A stretch of 64,000 nucleotides of DNA. It comes from Bradyrhizobium canariense. GTDB taxonomy: Bacteria > Pseudomonadota > Alphaproteobacteria > Rhizobiales > Xanthobacteraceae. Position numbers and translations under genes: made by a program. This document shows, piece by piece, positions 7,007-15,144 of the stretch (position 1 is the first letter of the stretch; every line of letters starts with the position of its first letter). The DNA lies in NCBI RefSeq assembly GCF_018130465.1, contig NZ_JAFCKJ010000009.1:62001-126000 (forward strand). The letters run 5' to 3'. A model generated the notes under the pieces. It was not told where the DNA came from and did not search any database. It saw nothing but the letters and a program-made list of their open reading frames with translations.

Positions 7007-7497
7007 CCCATCCGCTCCTGACGGCGCTTGCGCAGGCACGACTGCGCGATGCGCCGATGTTCGTCAAATGGTGCGAGCTGAACGACGCGACCGCCTGTCC
7101 GGCGACACCTGCGTCGGTGGCGCGTTTTGTGACCGACTGTGCGTCGCTCGGCATGAACCGGCTGTGGCCGGCCGTGCAGGACATATCTCGGATGCACGTC
7201 GCGCTCGGCCTCGCGGACCCCACACTAGGCGGCTTGGCGGCAAGCGCGATGAGCGGAATTGCGGCTATTCCTCCGCCACGGTCGTGGCCCGGGCGGTTCA
7301 AACGAAAGTTCGACACGCTACCCTACGATATTCAGGTTCACCTGGCGTCGCACGAAGCTCAGCGTGAACGCGCACTGCGGCGCGCGCAGAACGATGCAGC
7401 CTCCGCTCGCCAGAAGCTGGCGGCATTCGAAGCTCAAACGAAGGACGAAATGACCAATGGCAGTGAAGCAACAGCAGCAGCCGGTGACAAGAATTGA
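7003..7497 (+). CDS. Hypothetical protein with integrase-SAM-like N-terminal half (164 aa)
   Basis: ATG at 7003 overlaps the upstream stop. The first about 85 residues carry PATPASVARFVTDC and DISRMHVALGLADPT, the pattern of the core-binding (SAM-like) domain of tyrosine recombinases, where a helix ends in H-x5-G-x-DPT. No catalytic domain with R-H-R-Y residues follows; instead there is a basic helical segment (SHEAQRERALRRAQ) and a short acidic tail. It may be a DNA-binding phage protein derived from such a domain. It cannot act as a recombinase alone. Confidence 0.45.
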   Translation: MTHPLLTALAQARLRDAPMFVKWCELNDATACPATPASVARFVTDCASLGMNRLWPAVQDISRMHVALGLADPTLGGLAASAMSGIAAIPPPRSWPGRFKRKFDTLPYDIQVHLASHEAQRERALRRAQNDAASARQKLAAFEAQTKDEMTNGSEATAAAGDKN

Positions 7498-7684
7498 GGA
7501 TCGGATCGAGGAGCTGCGCGCCGAAATCGATGCGATCATCGACGCACGTGTCGCCGGAATTGCAAGCGAGAGCCCCGGCGTTCCGCCGGGCGTGATCCGC
7601 AACCTCCTGACGGCTCGGGCCCCGTCCTGTCGCTGCGCTCAGTATATCGAACTATGCGCCAGAGAAACGAAAACGTCCGGCTGA
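7457..7684 (+). CDS. Small hypothetical phage-region protein (75 aa)
   Basis: ATG at 7457 lies inside the end of the previous gene (41-bp overlap) with GAAGGA upstream. The first half is an acidic helix (RIEDRIEELRAEIDAIIDAR) that could form a coiled coil; the C-terminal part contains three cysteines. It lies just before the tail-collar gene, where small tail chaperones or connectors are common. No family is recognised, and the ORF may not be expressed. Confidence 0.35.
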   Translation: MAVKQQQQPVTRIEDRIEELRAEIDAIIDARVAGIASESPGVPPGVIRNLLTARAPSCRCAQYIELCARETKTSG

Positions 7685-7759
7685 AGGGCCGCAGCGGCGA
7701 CTTTCTCGAACCTGATGATGGGCGCCCCACGGCGCCGCTCTTCCAATTGGGGATGCAGT

Positions 7760-8782
7760 ATGACTCTCTACAAATGGTCCCAAACGGCGTCCGCCGACGC
7801 GACCGCGGATTCCACGATCAACTGGGCGGAGGGCCAGTCACCCTCCAGCGTCAACGACTCGGCGCGCGCGATGATGGCGGCGACGGCGAAATATCGCGAC
7901 GACATCGCGGGTGCGATCGTGACTGGTGGGACGGCCACGGCTTATACTGTGACCAGCTACCAGGTGTTCAACTCCCTCGCCAATATGGACGGCAAGGTAA
8001 TCGCCTTCACCCCGCACGCCACGAACACGGCGGGCTTTCCGAACGTCACTCTCAACGTGGATGGCCTCGGTGCGAAATCGCTTCAGGTCAACCCCAACGT
8101 AGAGTTGCCGGCTGGTTTTCTCGTCTCGGGCTCGCCTTATGTCGCGCTCTACAACGCTTCGAACGGCGTTTTCTATCTTCAGAACTCGTTCGGCAATCCC
8201 TATACGATCCCGATCGGTGGCAGCCTGGATTTCTGGGGTTCGACGGCGCCGAATAGCTCCTTCGCACTGATGTACGGCCAGGCCGTTTCGCGCACGACGT
8301 ATTCGGCCCTGTTCTCGTTGATGAGCACAACCTACGGTACAGGCGACGGTTCCACGACGTTCAACATCCCCGATGTCCGGGGCCGCGTTGTCGCGGGCAA
8401 GGATGATATGGGTGGAAGCGCGGCGTCTCGCTTGAGCGGGACCAGCATTACGACGGGCGGCGCAACGACGTTGGGGGGTACTGGCGGCACAGAAACCAAG
8501 ACACTCATCACGGCGAACCTGCCGGCATATACCCCATCGGGGAGCGTTTCAGTTTCTGGCGGTACCGCCAGTTTGGCGAGGTCAGGCATTAGTTACGCGC
8601 CCGGTGCCAGCGCAGTGTTTGTTGCGCAGTCGCCGAGCGATCCCAATAACCTCGGGGCTTATGGAGCAACGCTTTCGGGGACGACCGGAACATTCACCGG
8701 AACTGCACAAGGTGGCGCGAGTACGGCATTTGCCCTCACGCAGCCTACCATCATCGCCAACAAGCTGCTTCGTCTCATCTAG
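7760..8782 (+). CDS. Phage tail-collar fibre protein (340 aa)
   Basis: ATG at 7760 follows GGGGA at about six bases. Domains in order: an N-terminal adsorption-like segment starting TLYKWSQTASADATAD with a conserved INWAEGQ-PSSVNDSARAMMAA block; a central beta-rich part; then a Phage_Tail_Collar module IPIGGSLDFWGSTAP followed by YGTGDGSTTFNIPDVRGRVVAGKD; and a Ser/Thr/Gly-rich tip ending TQPTIIANKLLRLI. These motifs mark tail fibres that touch the host surface. The gene looks intact, unlike the terminase. It converges on the SGNH gene with an 8-bp overlap. Confidence 0.85.
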   Translation: MTLYKWSQTASADATADSTINWAEGQSPSSVNDSARAMMAATAKYRDDIAGAIVTGGTATAYTVTSYQVFNSLANMDGKVIAFTPHATNTAGFPNVTLNVDGLGAKSLQVNPNVELPAGFLVSGSPYVALYNASNGVFYLQNSFGNPYTIPIGGSLDFWGSTAPNSSFALMYGQAVSRTTYSALFSLMSTTYGTGDGSTTFNIPDVRGRVVAGKDDMGGSAASRLSGTSITTGGATTLGGTGGTETKTLITANLPAYTPSGSVSVSGGTASLARSGISYAPGASAVFVAQSPSDPNNLGAYGATLSGTTGTFTGTAQGGASTAFALTQPTIIANKLLRLI

Positions 8783-9371
8783 TGCATTCAACAGAGAGGG
8801 CGCGAACCGTTTGGTCGATCCACGCTTTGTAGGCACTCGCTGTCGGGTGGATGTCCTTAAATTCAGTGAATTGGATGTCGAGGATAGGAACGTCAGATTG
8901 CTTGGCAGAGGCCACAATCTGCCGATTGACAGCGGGGATCGCGGTCGCTGGAACGGCTATGGCATTCGGCAGCTTTGACAACAGCCGAGAGTAATCGGCC
9001 TCGAATGTTGTCGAACCGGCATCGTTTGTCCCGGCCAGTACCACAATGAGAGAAGCGCCCTTAAATTCACTAGCCAGCTTTGTTAGTTCATCGAGTGTGG
9101 CGCCTCCAATTCCAGCGTTGACGATCGGCCTGTTGCAAGCGCTCTCAGGGAATTGGGCCAGTTCTGCGAGGCTGTCGCCGAAGATGACAATCGGCTTTGT
9201 TTTCTGAGCCATGGCAGATCGGATCACATCTAAGCGCACCGCAGCGTGATCGTGGAATGAGTGCCGAGTAACTTCGCCAAACCGGCGCCTCATCCTCTCC
9301 AGCTCAGAAAACGAGGCGATGAAAGCGACCAGAAGAATCGCTGAAATCACCCATGGAAGTGCTCGCCGCAT
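8775..9371 (-). CDS. SGNH/GDSL-type hydrolase, membrane-anchored (198 aa)
   Basis: A hydrophobic N-terminal helix (about residues 5-20) anchors or exports the protein. All four SGNH blocks are visible: IFGDSLAE (Ser nucleophile), GIGGATLDEL (Gly), VLAGTND (Asn) and DIHPTASAY (Asp-His). Family knowledge: such enzymes remove acyl or acetyl groups from sugars or lipids. It is encoded on the strand opposite to the phage tail and lysis genes and sits exactly between them. This is the usual place for a phage cargo gene that modifies the cell surface, so deacetylation of the O-antigen is a plausible but unproven role. Confidence 0.8.
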   Translation of the reverse strand: MRRALPWVISAILLVAFIASFSELERMRRRFGEVTRHSFHDHAAVRLDVIRSAMAQKTKPIVIFGDSLAELAQFPESACNRPIVNAGIGGATLDELTKLASEFKGASLIVVLAGTNDAGSTTFEADYSRLLSKLPNAIAVPATAIPAVNRQIVASAKQSDVPILDIQFTEFKDIHPTASAYKAWIDQTVRALSVECTR

Positions 9372-9406
9372 GGCGAGAACCTACACCCTCAACCCCAGGT
9401 TCATCA

Positions 9407-10090
9407 ATGGTAGACCTCAACGCCCTGTCTGGGGCGAACGCCAAGCGTTGGCAAAGTGCCAAGCTGACCCGGAAGACCGAAGCGGCCAATATCGCGCTGC
9501 ACCTCTACCACTCCAAGAAGCGGTATCAGGCCGTGGAGGCCAAGACTGGCGTTCCCTGGCCGGTTATAGCCGTGATCCACGAACGGGAATCCTCCCAGGA
9601 TTGGAGGGCTTCGCTGGCCCAGGGAGATCCCTGGAATCGGGTCTCGGTTCATGTTCCGGCCGGGCGAGGCCCGTTCGAGTCATGGGAGGCCGCTGCAATC
9701 GATGCGCTGGTCAAGTGTCCGCCCTTCCTCGCGCGCCACAGGGACTGGTCCATCGCGGCAGCGTTGACCGCGCTCGAGACCTACAACGGCATCGGTTACG
9801 CGGCCCGGGGTGTGCCGTCGCCCTATCTCTGGTCCGGCACCAACCAATACCGCGCGGGAAAGTACGTCCGGGACGGCGTCTACGATCCGAGCAAGGTCGA
9901 TCCTCAACTGGGATGCGCGGCGCTCATCATCGCGCTGATGGAGCTCGATTCCGAGATCAGCTTTGCGGGGGCGAAGAGTGCAAAGAGCCCGGCTGCCGGC
10001 GACCCGGCGAGACCGTCACTGACGAACCCGTCGAAAGGCTCGATCGGCGCGTTCGTGATCAACCTGGTCCGAGCGATTCTTGGAAGGTAA
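9407..10090 (+). CDS. Phage endolysin, lysozyme-like (227 aa)
   Basis: ATG at 9407 is chosen because the longer frame from 9353 adds only low-complexity residues. The core WPVIAVIHERESSQDWRASLAQGDP is typical of chitosanase/lysozyme-superfamily phage endolysins: the Glu in IHERES is the probable acid catalyst. FESWEAAAIDAL and AALTALETYNGIGY complete the fold. There is no signal peptide, so it would need the holin-like genes that follow. Its stop overlaps the next start (TAATG). Together with the next four genes it forms a lysis cassette. Confidence 0.75.
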   Translation: MVDLNALSGANAKRWQSAKLTRKTEAANIALHLYHSKKRYQAVEAKTGVPWPVIAVIHERESSQDWRASLAQGDPWNRVSVHVPAGRGPFESWEAAAIDALVKCPPFLARHRDWSIAAALTALETYNGIGYAARGVPSPYLWSGTNQYRAGKYVRDGVYDPSKVDPQLGCAALIIALMELDSEISFAGAKSAKSPAAGDPARPSLTNPSKGSIGAFVINLVRAILGR

Positions 10091-10245
10091 TGAACATGCG
10101 GACGATCCTCGACATCCTCCTCTTCGCCGCGGGCTTTGGCACCTGCTGGTTCTGCAAGGACCCGGTCCTTCGGTTCGTGACCGGCACCGACACTCTGATG
10201 AAGTCGCTCGAGGCAAGACTTGCGGCGCTGAGGGGCAAACCGTGA
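10090..10245 (+). CDS. Small membrane protein of lysis cassette (51 aa)
   Basis: ATG at 10090 shares its A with the stop of the endolysin gene and has GGAAGG just upstream. The product has one hydrophobic N-terminal helix (ILDILLFAAGFGTCWF) and a short amphipathic tail. The layout resembles a pinholin or i-spanin, but there is no diagnostic motif. Its TGA overlaps the start of the next gene in TGATG. Function is inferred only from position. Confidence 0.5.
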   Translation: MNMRTILDILLFAAGFGTCWFCKDPVLRFVTGTDTLMKSLEARLAALRGKP

Positions 10246-10496
10246 TGCTCGCCAGAATCAAAGCGGCCTGCCTGCACTCCATGACCATCGCCTGGAGCTA
10301 TTGCATCGCGCTCGCCGGTGCGCTGGCTTCGATCATCGATGATCTCGCCGACACGCTGGGCGATCCCGGCGTCAAGGACCAGATCGGCGCGGCCATCGGC
10401 GACGTCAAGACAACGGGACGCATCCTGCTGGTGATCTCCGTCGTGACGATCATCGCACGCCTGAGAACTCTTCGGAGGAGCGACCAATGTGGATGA
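10245..10496 (+). CDS. Holin-like membrane protein (83 aa)
   Basis: ATG at 10245 overlaps the previous stop. Two hydrophobic stretches are visible, about residues 14-31 (TIAWSYCIALAGALASII) and 58-72 (ILLVISVVTIIARL), separated by a polar loop, with a basic C-terminus: a class II holin-like layout. It ends ten bases inside the next gene. No family name is recognised. Confidence 0.5.
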   Translation: MLARIKAACLHSMTIAWSYCIALAGALASIIDDLADTLGDPGVKDQIGAAIGDVKTTGRILLVISVVTIIARLRTLRRSDQCG

Positions 10497-10870
10497 CGAT
10501 CATCTCGTTTCTCGGCGGCCCCGTCGTCAAAGCGCTTATCGACGCCTACAGCGCGAAGCTGAAGGCTGAAAACGTCGACACCAGGATCGCGGCGGATCTC
10601 GCGGCGAGCGAGATCGCGTCGCAGACGGCCGAAACCAAAGCCGTCATGCAGTACCGCATCGCGGAGATCGGCCACTGGTGGGAGCCGGACAAATTGATGG
10701 GCTATTGCGTTGCGCTTTACTTCGCAAAACTCCTGGTCTGGGACAAGGTCCTCGGCTTTGGTTCCACGGACGCCCTCGCGGGATTTGCGGCGATCACAGC
10801 CAATCTGGTTGTCTCCTTCTACTTCGCCAAGCGCGGCTTCGAGAATGTTGCGAGGATCATCAAGCGGTGA
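10487..10870 (+). CDS. Phage holin-like membrane protein (127 aa)
   Basis: ATG at 10487 has GGAGGAG eight bases upstream, the strongest ribosome site of the cassette. After a short N-terminal hydrophobic segment and a helical middle part (AKLKAENVDTRIAADLAASEIASQTAETKAVMQYRIAEIGHWWEPDK) come two membrane helices (about 73-92 and 98-116) and a basic end. This matches small three-segment phage holins common in alphaproteobacterial prophages. It is coupled to the next gene by GTGA. Confidence 0.65.
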   Translation: MWMTIISFLGGPVVKALIDAYSAKLKAENVDTRIAADLAASEIASQTAETKAVMQYRIAEIGHWWEPDKLMGYCVALYFAKLLVWDKVLGFGSTDALAGFAAITANLVVSFYFAKRGFENVARIIKR

Positions 10871-11166
10871 AGACGCCAGATGACGAAATCAGGGCGATCG
10901 TTGCCGAGACGCTGGCCGAGCAACACAGGCTTCAGCAGGCGAGTATCGATGCGATCGTATTGAAGACGGTGGCATCGGTGCTGGCCTCTTTTGGAATCGA
11001 GGATGACGATCGAAAGGAGCTGAGGGCTGATTTTCAGCACTTGCGCCGATGGCGAACGAGCGTGGAGCAGGCGCAGAGCTATACCTTCAAGGCCGTGATT
11101 ACGGTGATCGCCACCGGCCTGATGGGGGCGGTTTGGCTAGGCGTCAAGGTCGTGCTGGGTAAATGA
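10867..11166 (+). CDS. Small protein with C-terminal membrane anchor (99 aa)
   Basis: GTG at 10867 overlaps the stop of the holin-like gene. The N-terminal two thirds are a soluble acidic helix bundle (EIRAIVAETLAEQHRLQQ, then DDDRKELRADFQHLRRW) and the C-terminus is one membrane helix (VITVIATGLMGAVWLGVKVVL). This tail-anchored layout is found in several prophage lysis cassettes next to holins; a holin regulator is possible but unproven. Confidence 0.5.
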   Translation: MKTPDDEIRAIVAETLAEQHRLQQASIDAIVLKTVASVLASFGIEDDDRKELRADFQHLRRWRTSVEQAQSYTFKAVITVIATGLMGAVWLGVKVVLGK

Positions 11167-11220
11167 CCTGCGCGTAGCAGTAGCCTCACCGCATGCCCAT
11201 TAGAGGATCGTTTCGTTTCA

Positions 11221-11661
11221 ATGAGCCATCCCATGTACAGAATTCGTATCGTCGATGCGTCTGATGACGACGTTGTCGACACCTTGTCCGACCTGCACCA
11301 ACTGACGTTCTTCGATGCCGCGGCTATGCCGCAATTCGACCTTGGAGCGTGGTGGCTGGCCTATCACGGGGACGACGCGATCGCCTTCGCCGGCGTCATG
11401 CCGTCCACGCATGTGCGAAACAGCGGCTACTTCGCCAGGGTCGGGGTCGTGCAGCGGCATTGGGGGCGGGGACTTCAGCTCAGACTGATGCGGGCGGTCG
11501 AGGCGCGGGGGCGTCGCATCGGATGGGACAGCATCATCTCCGACACGACGAACAATCCGGTGTCCGCCAATAATTTCATCCGGGCGGGCTACCGGCTCTA
11601 CGAACCCGAGGTGCCCTGGGCTTGGTCGCATACCCTTTATTGGCGAAGGTCGCTCCGCTGA
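11221..11661 (+). CDS. GNAT-family N-acetyltransferase (146 aa)
   Basis: A single GNAT domain. The acetyl-CoA-binding block is GVVQRHWGRGLQLRLMRAVEARGRRIGW (Q/R-x-x-G-x-G/A type), preceded by the strand YFARVGV and followed by NPVSANNFIRAGYRLYEP, the typical Asn/Tyr end of the fold. The ATG at 11221 has only a distant GAGG; ATG at 11233 is an alternative. It is the last gene before a strong terminator and follows the lysis cassette on the same strand, so it is probably prophage cargo. The substrate is unknown. Confidence 0.8.
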   Translation: MSHPMYRIRIVDASDDDVVDTLSDLHQLTFFDAAAMPQFDLGAWWLAYHGDDAIAFAGVMPSTHVRNSGYFARVGVVQRHWGRGLQLRLMRAVEARGRRIGWDSIISDTTNNPVSANNFIRAGYRLYEPEVPWAWSHTLYWRRSLR

Positions 11662-11740
11662 CGATTCCAGCAGGTTTCCCGTGATGCGGAACATGGCTGT
11701 CGCAGCGCGCGAGGCACCGACCGCACGTCCAGAATGTCCA

Positions 11741-11774
11741 AAGGCCCGGCAGCTTCGGCTGCCGGGCCTTTTTT
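11741..11774 (+). terminator. Strong rho-independent terminator
   Basis: A perfect 13-bp stem, AAGGCCCGGCAGC (11741-11753) and its complement (11758-11770), closed by a TTCG tetraloop and followed by a T run to 11774. It lies 80 bp after the GNAT gene and ends the phage-derived block. The A's on the left arm would allow use from the other strand too. Confidence 0.92.
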
Positions 11775-11880
11775 GCGTATTGAAGCGATGCGGGTGAAGC
11801 ACTTGCGAAGTCGGCGGGGGCGGGCTTTAAGCTCTCGCAGGAAATTCGGCGGCCACAAGCCGATGCAAGGGAGCTCTACG

Positions 11881-13137
11881 ATGCCCACCAAGCCACAACT
11901 GCCGGAACGTTCGTCGCGGACGACGGGCGCGCCTACCGCGCTCGATGGTCTGCTGGTCGTCGATTTCACGCGTGTGGTTGCCGGTCCGGCCTGTACGCAG
12001 ACGCTTGCTGATTTCGGCGCGCATGTCATCAAGATCGAGAATCCAGACGGCGGCGACGACACGCGTGCATATGAACACGCCGAAATCGGCGGAGAGAGCG
12101 CTGCCTATCTCAGCCTGAATCGCAACAAGCGCGGCATCACGCTCGACCTTACCCTGCCGGAGGCGCGTGAGATTGCGTTGGATTTGATTCGCAAGGCCGA
12201 CGTGGTCGTCGAGAACTTTTCCAGCGGGGTCATGAAGAAATTTGGCCTCGACTATGAAACTGTCGCGCCGCTCAATCCGCGGCTGGTCTATTGCTCGATC
12301 TCCGCCTACGGGCGCACCGGACCGTTTGCCTCGCGTCCAGGTTTTGATCCGATCACGCAGGCGGAAAGCGGCTTCATGTCGCTCAACGGGTTTGCCGATG
12401 GTCCGGCGGTTCGCACCGGCCCGCCCATCGTGGACATGGCGACGGGGATGTCTGCCTGCAACGCCATCCTGCTGGCACTGTTGGCGCGGGATCGGCTCGG
12501 TTGCGGCCAACATGTCGAGGTCGCCTTGTTCGACATCGCGATGGGGATGACGGGCTTCTACGGCATGGCTTATCTGATCAACGGCGAGAATCCTGGGCGG
12601 TTCGGAAATTCGCCGAGCGGGTCTCCCACCGTCGGCGTCTACGAAGCTTCCGATGGGCCGCTCTACATCGCGTGTGCCAACGACCGGCTCTATCGCAGGC
12701 TGGTTGTCGAGGTGCTGAACAGGCCCGATCTCATCACCGATCCGCAGTTTGCAACGCGCAAAGCCCGCTCGGAGCACAAGGAGCTTTTGCGAGCAGCCAT
12801 CGCGGAGGTCTTTGCAAGCGATACCCTCGAGAACTGGATGGCGAAGATGAAGCTCGCCAATATCCCGGTCGGCTATCTCCGGACGGTCGAGGAGGGGTTC
12901 AATGCACCGGAGGCGCGAGAGCGCCATCGCTTGAGCCGGATTCCACATCGTACGGCAGAGTGGGTCCCGAACATCGAGCCGCCGATTACCATGAGCCTGA
13001 CCGGCCCGATTGACCCTGTGGCTGCTCCGTTACTGGGCGAGCACACCGAGCACGTCTTGCGCGATACGCTCGGTTATGATGAGCGTCGGATATCGCAATT
13101 GACCCAAAAGGGCGTCTTTGGCTCGGGCAAACCCTAG
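11881..13137 (+). CDS. Class III CoA-transferase (CaiB/BaiF family)
   Basis: A 418-residue protein of normal family length. It starts the domain with LDGLLVVDFTRVVAGPACTQTLADFGAHVIKIE, then LNRNKRGITLDL and YCSISAYGRTGP, all signatures of formyl-CoA-transferase relatives. The catalytic Asp is expected at D185 in PPIVDMATG. ATG at 11881 has GGGAG upstream; the longer frame from 11734 would run through the terminator and is rejected. These enzymes move CoA between carboxylic acids in the cytosol. Next to the flavin monooxygenase pair and the NicX-like operon it probably activates a catabolic acid; the actual acid is not readable. Confidence 0.88.
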   Translation: MPTKPQLPERSSRTTGAPTALDGLLVVDFTRVVAGPACTQTLADFGAHVIKIENPDGGDDTRAYEHAEIGGESAAYLSLNRNKRGITLDLTLPEAREIALDLIRKADVVVENFSSGVMKKFGLDYETVAPLNPRLVYCSISAYGRTGPFASRPGFDPITQAESGFMSLNGFADGPAVRTGPPIVDMATGMSACNAILLALLARDRLGCGQHVEVALFDIAMGMTGFYGMAYLINGENPGRFGNSPSGSPTVGVYEASDGPLYIACANDRLYRRLVVEVLNRPDLITDPQFATRKARSEHKELLRAAIAEVFASDTLENWMAKMKLANIPVGYLRTVEEGFNAPEARERHRLSRIPHRTAEWVPNIEPPITMSLTGPIDPVAAPLLGEHTEHVLRDTLGYDERRISQLTQKGVFGSGKP

Positions 13138-13336
13138 ACGTCGGTCTGAGCCCGAGGGGTTGATCCTACAGGCCAGGGCCGACGCGGCTTGCGGATTACG
13201 ACTTGGCGATGCCACCTTCGCGACATCGCATCCTTCCCGGGCAGCCGGGTTCAGGGCGACGATACCCAGACAGCGCTGCATCGGCTTGATTTGGCAAGGG
13301 TCTCGCCGCATAAATGCGTGAAAGCGAGGGATACGA

Positions 13337-14566
13337 ATGGCGCCTGGTCAAGAGCCGAGCGTGGGCCCGCCCGCGGGGGCGCAATCCGCTGAACGTGCCC
13401 ATGCGGCAATGGTCGCGAAGGCCCGGGCGCTCGTACCGCGGCTGCAAGAGCGCGCGGCGCGAACGGAAGAGCTGCGGCACCTGCCGCCGGAAACCGAGTT
13501 GGACCTGCACGAGGCCGGCCTGTTCCGGATGCTCCAGCCCAGGCGCATTGGCGGCGCAGAACTCGACTATGTCGCCTTAATCGATTGCGCAGACCTGCTC
13601 GGACAAGCAGACGCCTCGGTGGCCTGGAATCTGGCCAATCTGGCGAGCCATCACTGGATGCTCGGCATGTTCGAGCAGACGGCGCAGGATCTGGTTTGGG
13701 GCCGTGATCCGGACGCGCTGATCGCGTCCTCGTTCATTTTTCCCGCCGGACGCGCCACGAGAGTCGAGGGCGGATACCGACTCCATGGCAGCTGGCCGTT
13801 CTCCTCGGGCGTTGCCTCCTGCGCATGGAACATGCTTGCAAGCGTGGTTTACTCCGACGATGAGGCAGACGGCATCGAGTATCGGATATTTCTGCTGCCG
13901 AAAGACGACTACAAGGTCCTCGACACCTGGAATGTCGCGGGACTGCGCGGGACAGGATCTTGCGACGTGGAGGTCAGGGACGCTTTCGTGCCCGACTACA
14001 TGACGGTCGCGGTCGGCGATCTCGACGGTGGTCCGACTCCGGGAAGCAAGCTCAATCCTAACCCGCTGTATGCGCTCCCGGTGTTCTCGCTGTTTCCTTA
14101 CGTCCTCTCCGGCGTCGCGCTGGGGAACGCGCAGGCGTGTCTCGACGATTATGCGGAGGTCGTCCGTCATCGCATTTCCACCTACAACCGCGCCAAGCTG
14201 AGCGACTTTCAAAGCACCCAGATCAAGATCGCCGAGGCCTCGGCGAAGATCGACGCTGCACGCCTGATCATGCGCTCGGCCTGTCTGAATGCCATGGAGG
14301 ATGCACGGCGGGGTCATATCCCCGATATGGCAACTAAGACCAGATATCGGCGCGACGGGGCTTTTTCAGTAAACTTCTGCACGGATGCGGTTTCGATGCT
14401 GTTTGCCGCGAGCGGAGCACGGGGCCTGTTCATGACGGGCGTGTTGCAGCGGCAGTTCCGCGATGCGCACGCGATCAATTCGCATCTCGCGTTCAATTTC
14501 GATGCGGCCGGGACCAATTATGGACGCGTGGCGCTGGGCCTGCCGTCCGAGAATCTCACGCTTTGA
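13337..14566 (+). CDS. Reduced-flavin-dependent monooxygenase, oxygenase component (HsaA/HpaH-like, acyl-CoA dehydrogenase fold)
   Basis: 409 residues with the acyl-CoA-dehydrogenase fold but the motifs of two-component flavin hydroxylases: PPETELDLHEAGLFRMLQPRRIGG at the N-terminus, ADASVAWNLANLASHHWMLGMF, then GSWPFSSGVASCAWNMLA and a C-terminal AINSHLAFNFDAAGTNYGRVALGLP. Family knowledge: these use FADH2 or FMNH2 from a partner reductase to oxygenate an aromatic ring. The reductase gene follows 9 bp downstream. ATG at 13337 has GAGGG upstream. The aromatic or N-heteroaromatic substrate is inferred from neighbours; a desulfurisation-type DszC relative is a less likely reading. Confidence 0.82.
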   Translation: MAPGQEPSVGPPAGAQSAERAHAAMVAKARALVPRLQERAARTEELRHLPPETELDLHEAGLFRMLQPRRIGGAELDYVALIDCADLLGQADASVAWNLANLASHHWMLGMFEQTAQDLVWGRDPDALIASSFIFPAGRATRVEGGYRLHGSWPFSSGVASCAWNMLASVVYSDDEADGIEYRIFLLPKDDYKVLDTWNVAGLRGTGSCDVEVRDAFVPDYMTVAVGDLDGGPTPGSKLNPNPLYALPVFSLFPYVLSGVALGNAQACLDDYAEVVRHRISTYNRAKLSDFQSTQIKIAEASAKIDAARLIMRSACLNAMEDARRGHIPDMATKTRYRRDGAFSVNFCTDAVSMLFAASGARGLFMTGVLQRQFRDAHAINSHLAFNFDAAGTNYGRVALGLPSENLTL

Positions 14567-14575
14567 GGCCGGCCG

Positions 14576-15139
14576 ATGAATGATCTGCCTAAGCAGCCGA
14601 CCGTTCCCGATCCGGCCAACGAACTCGCGAGCGACACCTCGCCGATCGATCCCCGTGATTTCCGCAGCGCGCTTGGGACCTACGCCACGGGCGTGACGAT
14701 CATTACAGCTGCGGCTCCTGACGGAAAGCCCTATGGCCTGACGTGCAATTCGTTCGCCTCGGTCTCGCTGAATCCTCCGCTGGTTCTTTGGAGCCTGGTC
14801 GTCTATTCCTCCAGCTTGACCATCTTCCAGAACGCCAGTCATTTCACTGTCAACGTGCTTGGCGCTTCGCAACAGGCGCTTGCGAACAAATTCGCCAAGT
14901 CGTCGGATGACAAGTTCACGGGTGTCGACTGGACGCCGGGCCTCGGCAACGCGCCGGTGCTCGCCGAGAGCGTCGCCAATTTTCAATGCCGATCGGTCAA
15001 TCGCTATTACGGCGGCGACCACGTGATCTTTCTCGGTGCGGTCGAGGCCTATACTTACAATGCGACAGAGCCGCTGCTCTTCGCGCGGGGCGCGTTTGGC
15101 CGATTTCTCGCCGACGCCGAGCGCAAGCAGTCACCCTAA
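14576..15139 (+). CDS. Flavin reductase of the two-component monooxygenase (HpaC/HsaB-like)
   Basis: 187 residues with a Flavin_Reduct domain: FRSALGTYATGVTIITA, then GLTCNSFASVSLNPPLVLWSL, FTVNVLGASQQALANKFA, and a late GGDHVIFLGAVEAY with the His that closes the flavin site. It would reduce FMN or FAD with NAD(P)H for the oxygenase encoded just upstream; the 9-bp gap and shared strand support one transcript. The first 25 residues are a polar extension. It ends 5 bp before a convergent dehydrogenase gene. Confidence 0.87.
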   Translation: MNDLPKQPTVPDPANELASDTSPIDPRDFRSALGTYATGVTIITAAAPDGKPYGLTCNSFASVSLNPPLVLWSLVVYSSSLTIFQNASHFTVNVLGASQQALANKFAKSSDDKFTGVDWTPGLGNAPVLAESVANFQCRSVNRYYGGDHVIFLGAVEAYTYNATEPLLFARGAFGRFLADAERKQSP

Positions 15140-15144
15140 CTGCT

